Positions 51,609-60,592 of a stretch of DNA of 64,000 nucleotides are shown here, piece by piece. How positions within the stretch are numbered: the first letter of the stretch is position 1; each line of letters begins with the position of its first letter. The DNA comes from Flavobacterium tegetincola DSM 22377 (GTDB lineage: Bacteria; Bacteroidota; Bacteroidia; Flavobacteriales; Flavobacteriaceae). A program made the position numbers and the translations under genes. The DNA lies in assembly GCF_000425485.1 (NCBI RefSeq), contig NZ_AUDN01000020.1, positions 86,941-150,940 on the forward strand, written 5' to 3'. The notes below the pieces were generated by a model. That model was not told the origin of the DNA. It was given only the letters and a program-made list of their open reading frames with translations, and ran no database searches.

Positions 51609-53072
51609 ATGGGAATCGTAATCAATCAATCGGCTAAAAACATCGTTGTTACCTATCTCGGTTTTGGAATTGGTGCGGTTAATGCACTTTTTTTATACAC
51701 CAGTTTTCTTGGAAAAACCCATTATGGAATCGTTGCTTTTTTGCTTTCCGCGGGAAATATAATGATGCCATTGATGGCTTTTGGTGTTCACAGTACGTTG
51801 ATTCGGTTTTATTCTAAATATAAGGATGACTTAGAACGCGAACGCTTCATGAGTTTTATGCTCTTGATGCCGTTTTTATTGATAGTTCCCATTTCCTTAA
51901 TAGCCTTTTTCGGCTACGATCTGATTGCTTCGTTGCTTCCCGATAAAAATAAGATTGTCGAACCGTATTTGTGGCTCATTCCTATCATCGGATTATTCAT
52001 GGGGTATTTTGAAATTTTCTATGCTTGGGTAAAAGTCCACATGAAATCTGTGTTTGGAAATTTTATAAGTGAGGTTTTCGTCCGAATTATAACCACCGGT
52101 TTATTGTTTTTGGTGCATTGGCAAACGATTGATAAAACTACATTTATTTACGGAATTACAATTGCTTACGCTATTCAAATGCTCGCAATGTTGGGTTACG
52201 CTTTTTATCTAAGAAAGCCGAAATTCCACTTTACGTTACCAGAAAACACAAAAGAAATATTTAGTTATTCGTTCTTTATTATTTTGTCAGGAAGTGTAGC
52301 CGTATTTCTTTTGGATTTGGATAAAGTCATGATTCCAAGTTACTTAAATATTACTGAAGTTGCCGTTTATTCAGTTGGAATTTTTATTGCAACTGTTATT
52401 GTCGTGCCAAGTAGAGCGATGCTGCAAATTATTTATCCAATTACAGCCAAGTTGATGAGTGAAAATAAGATGCAGGAACTGAATGAGTTGTACAAGAAAA
52501 GTGCAATTAATTTGCAAGTATTTGGTGGTTTGATATTGGTGGGTATTTTTTTGAATATCAATCAGATGTACCTCATAATTCCAGGTGATTATGCTGGTGG
52601 TTTGAGCGCCGTATTTCTGATTGGTTTGGCCAAATTTTACGATGTAATTTTAGGAAATAATAATGCAATTATTTTAAATACCAAATATTACAGAATGGTC
52701 TTGCTATTTGGCGTTATTTTAGTCGTAATGATGATTGGTTTAAACATGCTGCTCATTCCGCTTTACGGCATCACGGGAAGTGCATTGGCAACTTTGATTT
52801 CCGTAATTTTTTACAATACCATTAAACTTTTGTTCATTGTAAGGAAGATGAATTTGTATCCTTTTGGACCTACAACACTCAAATCGTTCGGCATTATTGC
52901 ATCCATATTGGCTTTTTTCTATTTTTGGGAATTTCCTTTTGAACCTTGGATTAATATCGTGCTTAAATCCATCTTGATCACAATTTCATATGTATATCTG
53001 AATTATAAATTTAAAATTTCATCAGACATTAACTTTTTGATTGATGGTCAATTGTCCAGATTTTTTAAATAA
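51609..53072 (+). CDS. Polysaccharide/oligosaccharide flippase (Wzx/MOP superfamily)
   Basis: A 487-residue transporter with about 12-14 membrane helices. MGIVINQSAKNIVVTYLGFGIGAVNALFLY at the start and LGKTHYGIVAFL, IPSYLNITEVAVYSVGIFIA and NNAIILNTKYYR in the body fit the Wzx/RfbX branch that flips lipid-linked oligosaccharides to the periplasm. It starts 4 bp after the glycosyltransferase stop, so the pair are almost certainly cotranscribed and act in one glycan pathway. A lipid-linked precursor is implied; which one cannot be told. Confidence 0.87.
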   Translation: MGIVINQSAKNIVVTYLGFGIGAVNALFLYTSFLGKTHYGIVAFLLSAGNIMMPLMAFGVHSTLIRFYSKYKDDLERERFMSFMLLMPFLLIVPISLIAFFGYDLIASLLPDKNKIVEPYLWLIPIIGLFMGYFEIFYAWVKVHMKSVFGNFISEVFVRIITTGLLFLVHWQTIDKTTFIYGITIAYAIQMLAMLGYAFYLRKPKFHFTLPENTKEIFSYSFFIILSGSVAVFLLDLDKVMIPSYLNITEVAVYSVGIFIATVIVVPSRAMLQIIYPITAKLMSENKMQELNELYKKSAINLQVFGGLILVGIFLNINQMYLIIPGDYAGGLSAVFLIGLAKFYDVILGNNNAIILNTKYYRMVLLFGVILVVMMIGLNMLLIPLYGITGSALATLISVIFYNTIKLLFIVRKMNLYPFGPTTLKSFGIIASILAFFYFWEFPFEPWINIVLKSILITISYVYLNYKFKISSDINFLIDGQLSRFFK

Positions 53073-53190
53073 TGAACGTCGAAAATAGTAGGTTTTTCAT
53101 TGGCTCATCTTATTTTTCAAAGTACAGTTTAACAAATATTTGACTTTTTGAAACATAATTTTCTAAAGTTAATTCCTATGTTTGCTGCCG

Positions 53191-53544
53191 ATGAAACAAC
53201 AATTTTTTCATAACAACCGATTACTACTTTTCGCAATGGTAGTTCTATTTGCACTTACGCCTTGTAAAGTGAAAGCATCGTTGTTTGAATCATTTGGTTT
53301 TACGTATGAGCAAACTTTAAATCAAAGTAAAGTCGCTTCAAGCTGTACAAGTAGTTCGTTTACGGCACACAAAAAGGTGGATTTTAAAGCCACATCTACT
53401 GCAGCTGTAAGAAGTAATGGAGTATCATTTTATCTTTCAAAAGAAGAAAAAATTGTTGTAAAACCTAGTGTTACCAGACGGATAGCTTTACAACGTCCTC
53501 CCAAATACATTCTCTATAAACAATTTAAATTTGACGTGGTATAA
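53191..53544 (+). CDS. Short secreted protein of unknown function
   Basis: No family recognised. The ATG at 53191 is preferred to a TTG three codons upstream. The 117-residue protein starts with a hydrophobic signal peptide (RLLLFAMVVLFALTPCKVKAS). The mature part is Ser/Thr/Lys-rich with a Cys in SSCTSSSFTAHKK and ends in a basic, aromatic stretch (RPPKYILYKQFKFDVV). It lies between the flippase and a DoxD-type gene, with gaps of 118 and 51 bp. It may be a small envelope protein; its function cannot be inferred. Confidence 0.6.
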   Translation: MKQQFFHNNRLLLFAMVVLFALTPCKVKASLFESFGFTYEQTLNQSKVASSCTSSSFTAHKKVDFKATSTAAVRSNGVSFYLSKEEKIVVKPSVTRRIALQRPPKYILYKQFKFDVV

Positions 53545-53595
53545 TTCTTCCTACCGCGACATTTTAAAAATAGTACGTTTATAAATTATGTTCTC

Positions 53596-54618
53596 ATGAA
53601 AAATACTTCTATTATACCTACCCAAAATTGGGCGGGCCTTTTTACATTATCCATTCGCTTCGTTATTGGATGGACTTACTTTTCTGCTTTTTGGCGTCGA
53701 CTCGTTTTAGAAAATAAATTAGATCCCGAACAAGTGGGCTATATTGGCGAAAAGTTCAATCACTTTATACCGAATGCTTTAGGCATAAAACCTATGATTG
53801 AATTCTTGGTTACTAATCCAGATCACCTTTGGTATTCCATGGTGGCGTTTACCATTATTGAAGGAATTGTGGGACTATTTTTAATACTAGGATTCTTTAC
53901 TCGCTTGATGAGTATTGGTGTTTTCATGCTTGCCATGGGAATTCTTTTGGGTTCAGGCTGGATAGGTACGACTTGCCTTGACGAATGGCAAATTGGTGTT
54001 CTAGGAATTGCCAGTGGTTTTACGTTATTCTTTAGTGGTAGTAGTTACTACTCGCTCGATTACTATTTTATGCAGAAGAAATTTAATTTCACAAAAACCA
54101 ATTGGTTTAAATGGTTGGGATCAGGTGAATTGCAATTTGCAAAAATAAAACCCATAATCTTGACTGGCGCTTTACTTATTTTTGGACTCACTTTATATAC
54201 CAATCAATTTTTTCACGGTGGTGTTTTTGGGACTTTACACAATAAATCGGTTAAACCAAAAGTAGAAATCAGCGATTTTACAATAGGTGAAAATGAAATC
54301 AAATTTCAATTGTATCGAGTAGAAGGCGTCGATGTTTACGGTTCATTCTTGATTGGAATTGATTTATTGGACGCCGATAATAATGGTATCATGGCCCTGA
54401 ATCAGGATGAATTAGCTACGCTGTCTACTGATGTAATTAAGAATATTTATATAGCCAAAATCAAACCTGGAATTCACAGTTTAATTATTCCGCTTGGTTC
54501 TAAAGCTGATTTGACTCTTCCAATTGATACTACAAAACTAACAAAAGGAAAGAAATATACTTTAAAGCTTACTGATATTAGTGGAATTACGTGGACTGCG
54601 GAAACCATTTTCAAATAA
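53596..54618 (+). CDS. DoxD-DoxA fusion protein (thiosulfate:quinone oxidoreductase-like)
   Basis: A 340-residue fusion of the two small subunits of thiosulfate:quinone oxidoreductase. Residues 15-160 are a DoxD/DoxX-type membrane domain with four helices: GWTYFSAFWRRLVL, IIEGIVGLFLILGFFTRL and MGILLGSGWIGTTCLDEWQI. Residues about 200-340 are an extracytoplasmic DoxA domain (EISDFTIGENEIKFQLYRVEGVDVYG, YIAKIKPGIHSLIIPLGSKADLTLP). In Acidianus these are separate proteins that oxidise thiosulfate; fused forms occur in Bacteroidota, where the substrate is not settled. No sox or sulfide genes are near. Confidence 0.87.
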   Translation: MKNTSIIPTQNWAGLFTLSIRFVIGWTYFSAFWRRLVLENKLDPEQVGYIGEKFNHFIPNALGIKPMIEFLVTNPDHLWYSMVAFTIIEGIVGLFLILGFFTRLMSIGVFMLAMGILLGSGWIGTTCLDEWQIGVLGIASGFTLFFSGSSYYSLDYYFMQKKFNFTKTNWFKWLGSGELQFAKIKPIILTGALLIFGLTLYTNQFFHGGVFGTLHNKSVKPKVEISDFTIGENEIKFQLYRVEGVDVYGSFLIGIDLLDADNNGIMALNQDELATLSTDVIKNIYIAKIKPGIHSLIIPLGSKADLTLPIDTTKLTKGKKYTLKLTDISGITWTAETIFK

Positions 54619-54633
54619 TTATTAAAACTTTTT

Positions 54634-54694
54634 ACCACAGGTTTAGAAGATTATACGCATTTTAAAATCTTTGTAAATCTTCTTAATCTGTGGT
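54634..54694. repeat. Intergenic inverted repeat, family C, copy 2
   Basis: ACCACAGGTTTAGAAGATT pairs with AATCTTCTTAATCTGTGGT at 17 of 19 positions, with an A/T-rich centre. It starts 16 bp after the DoxD-DoxA stop and is followed by a T run, so it may also terminate that transcript. The ends and layout match the element at 1668-1726. Confidence 0.6.
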
Positions 54695-54777
54695 TATTTT
54701 TTAGATCGTCTATTTGGTCAAGTTGGTGCATCCCGAAAGTTATCTGAAGTGCAAAAAGTAGCATTGTTTTAAACTAC

Positions 54778-54809
54778 AAAAGGACCTGTAATCAATTACA
54801 GGTCCTTTT
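54778..54809 (-). terminator. Terminator of pheT
   Basis: AAAAGGACCTGTAAT/ATTACAGGTCCTTTT form a perfect 15-bp stem with a 2-base loop on paper, 24 bp after the pheT stop on the minus strand. Confidence 0.9.
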
Positions 54810-54832
54810 GTATATAAATTAGTTCAAGAATA

Positions 54833-57256
54833 TTACCTCAAAACAGCTTCCAATTCTGTTTCAAAATTCTTCTGTAATTTCGACATGATTTTGTCAATTT
54901 GTACATCCGTCAAAGTCTTTGTGGCATCTTGAATGGTAAAACTTACGGCATATGATTTTTTGCCTTCTGGCAAATTAGCACCTTGATACACATCAAATAG
55001 ATCGATGTTTTTCAATAACGATTTCTCTGTTTGGCGTGCAATCTTATAAATACTATCAAACTTTACTGCATCATCAACGAGTAAAGCTAAATCACGACGA
55101 ACACCAGGGTATTTAGGAATGTCAGTAAATTTAATTTTACTACTGGCCACTTTTAAAATCGCATTCCAATTGAAATCAGCATAGAAAACTTCTTGTTTGA
55201 TGTCAAACGATTTAGCGACTGATTTTTTTACTGTCCCAAAATCTACAATTTTTTCTGTCCCTAAATTGTAAGCAAGACCTTCGGCAAAAACATCAGAAGT
55301 GGTAGGCTCACTTTGAAATTTCTCAATTCCAAATCGAGAGAGTAAACTGTTAATGTAACCTTTAAATAAGAAGAAATCACTTGGTTTCTGTGGATTGGTC
55401 CACGATTCCGCATTTTTATTTCCAGTAACAAAAAGTGTCAAGTGCTTTGGCTCTTCGTAGCCTGAAGGCAACTTATGATACGTTTTACCGAATTCATAAA
55501 ACTTTAAATCTGTGGCTCTTCTATTGATATTATAAGACAACGCTTCTAATCCAGAAAATAATAAGGATTGTCGCATGGACGATAAATCACGACTCAAAGG
55601 ATTCAGCATTGTGATATTAAATTCTTCTTTTAAATCATCAGATAATTTGATGTAATCCGGCGATGTCAGAGAATTTGCCATCATTTCATTAAAGCCTAAA
55701 CTGGTCAATAAACTTCCCACACTATTTTGCATCTTATAATCCTCATTTTTAGGAGATTTTGATACAGAAGCATTTAATTTTTTAGAGAAACTAATATTAT
55801 TGTAACCGTATACACGCAAAATTTCTTCAATAACATCAATATCGCGTTGAACATCCACACGATAATTCGGAATAATCAGACCTAAAGCCACATCAGAAAC
55901 GCTATTAATTTTTATATCTAACGAAGCTAAAATCTTTTTTATGGTTTCTTTTGGCAATTCTTCGCCGATAATTTTTGCCGTTTTATTAAAGTTAAAAACT
56001 ACGGAGTAATCTTCAAGTTTTTTCGGATAGATATCGGTTATATCAGATGTAATTTCTCCGCCGGCTAATTCTATGATTAAATTTGCCGCACGTTTGAGCG
56101 CATATTCAGTTATTGTAGGGTCAATTCCTCGTTCAAAACGGAATGAAGCATCGGTACTTAACGTATGTCTTTTTGCCGTTTTTCGAATAGCAACAGGATT
56201 AAAATACGCACTTTCTAAAAATAAAGTACTTGTATTTTCTTTTACACCAGAATTTAAACCACCTAAAACTCCAGCAAAACACATCGGTCCATTTTCATCA
56301 CAAATCATCAAATCTTCTTCGTGTAATGTTCTTTCAACATCATCTAAAGTGGTAAATTTTGTACCTGCAGGAAGCGTCTTAACAATGACCTTATTTCCTT
56401 TAATTTTTGCAGCATCAAATGCATGAAGTGGTTGTCCCAATTCGTGCAAGACATAATTAGTAATATCAACAATATTATTTTTAGGTGTTATTCCAATAGA
56501 TTTCAAACGGTTTTGCAACCAATCTGGCGAAGCTTTCACTGTAATTCCTGATATTGTAACGCCACAGTATCTTGGAGCAAGTTTAGCATCTTCAACGGAA
56601 ACATCCATTTTTAGCGTTCGTTTGTCAATTCTAAAATTTGAAACAGACGGTGTGATGAATTCAGTGGTAACATTTTTTTGCAACATTCCCGCACGTAAAT
56701 CTCTTGCAACACCCATGTGACTCATTGCATCGGCACGATTTGGCGTCAAGCCTATTTCAAAAACTTCATCGTTTTCAATATTAAAAACTTGAGCAGCTGG
56801 AGTTCCAGCGATCAAATCTTCGTCCAAAACCATAATTCCATCGTGACTTGTTCCCAAACCCAATTCATCTTCGGCACAAATCATTCCGTGACTTTCCTGA
56901 TCGCGAATTTTTCCTTTTTTGATTACAAATGAATTTCCATCTGCATCATAAAGCGTAGTTCCAATAGTTGCAACAGGCACTTTTTGCCCCGCAGCTACAT
57001 TTGCAGCTCCACATACAATTTGAATTGGAGTTCCTGTACCTATATCAACAGAAGTGATCTTTAATCGATCTGCATTGGGATGCTGAACACAAGTCAAAAC
57101 ATGTCCTACAACAATGCCTTCTAATCCTCCTTTTACAGATTGAAATTTCTCAACACCTTCCACTTCCAAACCTAAATCGGTCAATAAAGTAGCGGTTTCT
57201 TCAGAAGTCCAGTCGGTTTTGATAAATTGCTTTAACCAGTTGTAAGAAATTTTCAT
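54833..57256 (-). CDS. pheT: Phenylalanyl-tRNA synthetase beta subunit
   Basis: Charges tRNA(Phe) as part of the alpha2-beta2 enzyme. The 807-residue protein shows the full bacterial domain order: an N-terminal tRNA-binding OB domain (VVGHVLTCVQHPNADRLKITSVDIG, about 50-75), B3/B4 with CGVTISGITVKASPDWLQNRL and the editing region DITNYVLHELGQPLHAFDAAKI, B5 with ASFRFERGIDPT, the pseudo-catalytic core, and a C-terminal ferredoxin-fold anticodon-binding domain starting YPGVRRDLALLVDD. The partner pheS is not in this window. It has a strong terminator downstream. Confidence 0.98.
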   Translation of the reverse strand: MKISYNWLKQFIKTDWTSEETATLLTDLGLEVEGVEKFQSVKGGLEGIVVGHVLTCVQHPNADRLKITSVDIGTGTPIQIVCGAANVAAGQKVPVATIGTTLYDADGNSFVIKKGKIRDQESHGMICAEDELGLGTSHDGIMVLDEDLIAGTPAAQVFNIENDEVFEIGLTPNRADAMSHMGVARDLRAGMLQKNVTTEFITPSVSNFRIDKRTLKMDVSVEDAKLAPRYCGVTISGITVKASPDWLQNRLKSIGITPKNNIVDITNYVLHELGQPLHAFDAAKIKGNKVIVKTLPAGTKFTTLDDVERTLHEEDLMICDENGPMCFAGVLGGLNSGVKENTSTLFLESAYFNPVAIRKTAKRHTLSTDASFRFERGIDPTITEYALKRAANLIIELAGGEITSDITDIYPKKLEDYSVVFNFNKTAKIIGEELPKETIKKILASLDIKINSVSDVALGLIIPNYRVDVQRDIDVIEEILRVYGYNNISFSKKLNASVSKSPKNEDYKMQNSVGSLLTSLGFNEMMANSLTSPDYIKLSDDLKEEFNITMLNPLSRDLSSMRQSLLFSGLEALSYNINRRATDLKFYEFGKTYHKLPSGYEEPKHLTLFVTGNKNAESWTNPQKPSDFFLFKGYINSLLSRFGIEKFQSEPTTSDVFAEGLAYNLGTEKIVDFGTVKKSVAKSFDIKQEVFYADFNWNAILKVASSKIKFTDIPKYPGVRRDLALLVDDAVKFDSIYKIARQTEKSLLKNIDLFDVYQGANLPEGKKSYAVSFTIQDATKTLTDVQIDKIMSKLQKNFETELEAVLR

Positions 57257-57293
57257 TTGCTTGAAATTTATTTTGGGTATTTAAAATCGAATG

Positions 57294-57301
57294 CAAATAT
57301 A
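57294..57301 (-). promoter_or_regulatory. -7 promoter element for pheT
   Basis: The minus strand reads TATATTTG, 38 bp upstream of the pheT ATG at 57256. A TTG lies 24 bases further upstream, slightly more than usual. Confidence 0.45.
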
Positions 57302-57496
57302 ATCATTGCAAAGTGGAGTTGAAAACAAATAATTTCCTTTTTTAAATTTTAAATGAGTGACATATTTATGTCATAACGAAAAATTCATTGTGTTAAAATT
57401 GTTAATTATGTAATAAATTAAGGTTAAAATTATCAATGTGGAAAAAATGTGCTATTAGTTGGTCGAATTGTGCTAATCAAGCTGGAAACAAACATG

Positions 57497-57504
57497 TAAA
57501 TTTG
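57497..57504 (+). promoter_or_regulatory. -7 promoter element for the aldehyde dehydrogenase operon
   Basis: TAAATTTG, 22 bp upstream of the ATG at 57527. It could serve the aldehyde dehydrogenase, alcohol dehydrogenase and DUF779 genes, subject to the terminator at 59047-59074. Confidence 0.5.
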
Positions 57505-57526
57505 AGAAAACGTAAAAAATTATAAT

Positions 57527-59032
57527 ATGAGTAATACTGCAAAAAGACCTGATTTTAAGGCAAAGTATGATAATTATATAGGAGGAAAATTTACTGCACC
57601 AGTCAAAGGAAATTATTTTGACGTAGTTTCTCCAATTGATGGAAAAGTGTTCACGCAAGCGGCACATTCAACTAAAGAAGATATAGAATTAGCGGTGGAT
57701 AAAGCGCACGAAGCTTTTGAAACTTGGAGTAAAACATCGGTTACAGAACGAAGTATTTTACTAAATAAAATTGCACAGAAAATTGAAGATAATCTTGAAT
57801 TTATTGCAACTGTGGAAACCATTGATAATGGTAAACCGATTAGAGAAACTTTAGCAGCAGATATTCCTCTTGTAGTTGATCACTTCAGATATTTTGCAGG
57901 AGTAATTCGAGCTGAAGAAAGTTCTATTGCAGAATTGGATTCACAAACAGTTTCTATTGCATTAAGCGAACCATTGGGAGTTATTGCACAGATTATTCCT
58001 TGGAATTTCCCTATTCTAATGGCAGTTTGGAAATTAGCACCGGCATTGGCTGCAGGAAACACAGTGGTTTTAAAACCAGCAGAAAGTACACCAATTTCGA
58101 TTTTAGTATTGATGGAATTGATTGGAGATATTTTACCTCCTGGCGTTATCAATATCGTGAATGGCTTTGGAGCTGAATTGGGACGACCATTAGTAACCAA
58201 CAAAAAAGTTTCAAAAGCTGCATTTACAGGTTCTACAGCTACAGGACGTTTGGTAATGCAATATGCTACAGAAAATATTATTCCTGTAACGTTAGAATTA
58301 GGTGGAAAATCGCCAAACGTTTTCATGAAGTCGGTGGCTGATCATGATGATGATTTCTTTGACAAAGCGATTGAAGGAGCAGTATTATTTGCATTGAACT
58401 CAGGCGAAATATGTACGGCACCATCACGATTACTTGTTCATGAAGATATATATGATAAATTCATGTCAAGAGTAATTGAAAGAACAGAAGCAATTGTGGC
58501 AGGAAATCCTTTGGATAAAGCTACGATGATTGGAGCACAAGCTTCTCTAGTTCAAAAAGAAAAAATCATGTCGTACCTTAAATTAGGTAAAGAAGAAGGC
58601 GCTGAATTGTTGACTGGTGGTGATGAAAATAAATTAGGCGGCGATTTAGATGGCGGATATTACATCCAACCTACTATTTTTAAAGGACATAATAAAATGC
58701 GTATTTTTCAAGAGGAAATCTTCGGACCTGTTTTAGCTGTTACCACTTTTAAAACTACGGAAGAAGCAATTGAAATTGCAAACGACACCATGTACGGACT
58801 TGGAGCTGGAGTTTGGACACGGGACGCACATGAAATTTATCAAGTGCCAAGAGCCATTAAAGCAGGTCGAGTTTGGATCAACCAATACCACTCATATCCT
58901 GCAGGAGCGCCATTTGGAGGTTACAAACAATCGGGGATAGGTCGTGAAAATCATAAAATGATGCTAGGACATTACCGTCAAACAAAGAACATGTTGATTT
59001 CTTATGATAAGAAGAAATTAGGTTTCTTTTAA
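57527..59032 (+). CDS. NAD-dependent aldehyde dehydrogenase
   Basis: Oxidises an aldehyde to its acid. The 501-residue protein has the complete class: catalytic [35 protein letters not shown] with Asn160, [13 protein letters not shown] with the general base Glu257, [11 protein letters not shown] with nucleophile Cys296, [13 protein letters not shown] and [15 protein letters not shown] at the C-terminus. It is similar to acetaldehyde-type dehydrogenases that stand beside DUF779 genes, as one does here. It is first in a plus-strand set with an alcohol dehydrogenase and DUF779, with an AraC regulator facing the set. Substrate specificity is inference. Confidence 0.93.
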   Translation: MSNTAKRPDFKAKYDNYIGGKFTAPVKGNYFDVVSPIDGKVFTQAAHSTKEDIELAVDKAHEAFETWSKTSVTERSILLNKIAQKIEDNLEFIATVETIDNGKPIRETLAADIPLVVDHFRYFAGVIRAEESSIAELDSQTVSIALSEPLGVIAQIIPWNFPILMAVWKLAPALAAGNTVVLKPAESTPISILVLMELIGDILPPGVINIVNGFGAELGRPLVTNKKVSKAAFTGSTATGRLVMQYATENIIPVTLELGGKSPNVFMKSVADHDDDFFDKAIEGAVLFALNSGEICTAPSRLLVHEDIYDKFMSRVIERTEAIVAGNPLDKATMIGAQASLVQKEKIMSYLKLGKEEGAELLTGGDENKLGGDLDGGYYIQPTIFKGHNKMRIFQEEIFGPVLAVTTFKTTEEAIEIANDTMYGLGAGVWTRDAHEIYQVPRAIKAGRVWINQYHSYPAGAPFGGYKQSGIGRENHKMMLGHYRQTKNMLISYDKKKLGFF

Positions 59033-59046
59033 TACTTAAATTTTAT

Positions 59047-59074
59047 AAAAGCACTGCTGAAAAGTGGTGCTTTT
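59047..59074 (+). terminator. Hairpin downstream of the aldehyde dehydrogenase
   Basis: AAAAGCAC/GTGCTTTT with a 12-base interior, 14 bp after the aldehyde dehydrogenase stop. It may partly terminate before the alcohol dehydrogenase gene. Confidence 0.6.
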
Positions 59075-59094
59075 CATTAATAAAAATTTACATT

Positions 59095-60156
59095 ATGGCA
59101 ACAATGAAAGCTGCAAGATGGCACAAAGCAAAAGATATTAGAGTTGAGGATGTAGAAATCCCTACGACAGGAAGCCAACAAGTTAAAATCGAAGTACAAT
59201 TTGCAGGTATTTGCGGTTCAGATTTACACGAATACAACCACGGACCAATGCTGATTCCAGTTGATCAGGCTTATCCTTTAAACGGACATCAAGGTGTAAC
59301 GACATTGGGGCACGAATTTGCAGGGATTATAAGTGAAATCGGTACCGATGTAAATAATTTGAAAGTTGGTGATCGTGTAGTTGTCGAGCCCCTCTTTAGA
59401 AATCCGGAGAGTCCATTTATTTCGAATGGAGAATACAATCTTTCTGAACCATTAGGGTTTGTAGGTTTGACTTCCAATGGGGGATTTGCAAAATATACTG
59501 TTGTAGAAGACTATATGATACATAAGATCCCAGATTCAATGAGTTTTGAGCAGGGAGCTTTAGTAGAACCGGCAGCGGTTGCAGTATATTCAGTATTGCA
59601 AAGTGGTTTAAAAATGGGACAATCGTGCTTGGTTTATGGAGCAGGACCTATTGGCCTACTGTGTGTTCAAGCGGCAATCGCTGCTGGAGCCTCAAATGTA
59701 ATCGTCGTAGATATAGCCGAGAAACGTCTGGAAAAAGCGAAAGAAATTGGTGCTACCACAGTTATAAATGGGAAAAGCGCAGATGTCGTAAAGCAAATTA
59801 AAACACTTACAAAAGGCGGCGTTGATATATTTTTAGACGCTGCGGGTGTTCAAGCCTCCTTTGATGGAGGAATTAAAAGTTTGAAAAACGGAGGTACAGC
59901 TGTTTTGGTTGCACTATTTGGCAAATCGGTCACATTAGATGCATTTGATCAAGTAGTACGAGAAATTACAATTAAAGGAATTATTGCTTACAGGAATATT
60001 TTTCCTCAAGTAATCGATCTAATAGATTCAGGAAGAATGGATGTAGAAAAGCTCGTTACTAAGCGAATTAAACTAGACGATATTGTTACTGGAGGGTTTG
60101 AAGAGCTAGTTTCAAATCCCGAGCAAGTAAAAATTTTAATAGACATAAAAGGGTAA
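59095..60156 (+). CDS. Zinc-type alcohol dehydrogenase, (R,R)-butanediol dehydrogenase-like
   Basis: A 353-residue MDR enzyme. Catalytic zinc ligands are in GICGSDLHEY (Cys40) and LGHEFAG (His73, Glu74). The structural zinc lobe, normally four cysteines, is replaced by FRNPESPFISNGEYNLSEPLGFVG with no Cys, the same loss seen in Bacillus BdhA. Other matches to that enzyme are FAKYTV, ALVEPAAVAVYSV, YGAGPIGLL (Rossmann) and AYRNIFPQVIDLI. It would interconvert acetoin and 2,3-butanediol or a related secondary alcohol with NAD. Together with the upstream aldehyde dehydrogenase it suggests alcohol and acetoin oxidation. Confidence 0.9.
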   Translation: MATMKAARWHKAKDIRVEDVEIPTTGSQQVKIEVQFAGICGSDLHEYNHGPMLIPVDQAYPLNGHQGVTTLGHEFAGIISEIGTDVNNLKVGDRVVVEPLFRNPESPFISNGEYNLSEPLGFVGLTSNGGFAKYTVVEDYMIHKIPDSMSFEQGALVEPAAVAVYSVLQSGLKMGQSCLVYGAGPIGLLCVQAAIAAGASNVIVVDIAEKRLEKAKEIGATTVINGKSADVVKQIKTLTKGGVDIFLDAAGVQASFDGGIKSLKNGGTAVLVALFGKSVTLDAFDQVVREITIKGIIAYRNIFPQVIDLIDSGRMDVEKLVTKRIKLDDIVTGGFEELVSNPEQVKILIDIKG

Positions 60157-60217
60157 AAGCAATTTAAAAGAGAATCGTGACTGGCAATTTTGCGACTCTT
60201 AATAAAATAACGTAAAT

Positions 60218-60592
60218 ATGACAAAAAGAATTGACGCGACAGAAAAAGCAATTGAGCTCATACATATTTTAAAAGAGAAACACGGTGATTTAATGTTCTA
60301 CCAAGCGGGAGGATGTTGCGAAGGAACGCAGCCCCAATGTTTTGAAAAAGGAGGTTTTTACCAACGGATGGGCGATGTATGTATTGGCGAAATTGAAGGA
60401 ACCGAATTTTGGGTGGACAACGACTTATTCGAATATTGGAAAAATGCACATTTCACTTTAAAAGTCATTGATGCTTTTGGTGCAGGTGGATTTTCACTTG
60501 AATCGCCACTTAAAAAATCGTTTCAAATAGAATATAGACTATTCACAGAAGAGGAATTAGAAAATTTAGAACCCGTTCACTTTATTGAATAA
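60218..60592 (+). CDS. DUF779 protein
   Basis: A 124-residue protein of the DUF779 family, which in many genomes lies beside aldehyde dehydrogenases. Conserved marks are FYQAGGCCEGTQPQCF (Cys33, Cys34, Cys41) and FWVDNDLFEYWKNAHFTLKVIDAFGAGGFSLESP. The clustered cysteines and Gly/Asp residues suggest metal binding. The family's biochemistry is not established, so a partner or chaperone role for the adjacent dehydrogenase is inference. Its stop abuts the stop of the convergent AraC gene with no intervening base. Confidence 0.9.
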   Translation: MTKRIDATEKAIELIHILKEKHGDLMFYQAGGCCEGTQPQCFEKGGFYQRMGDVCIGEIEGTEFWVDNDLFEYWKNAHFTLKVIDAFGAGGFSLESPLKKSFQIEYRLFTEEELENLEPVHFIE

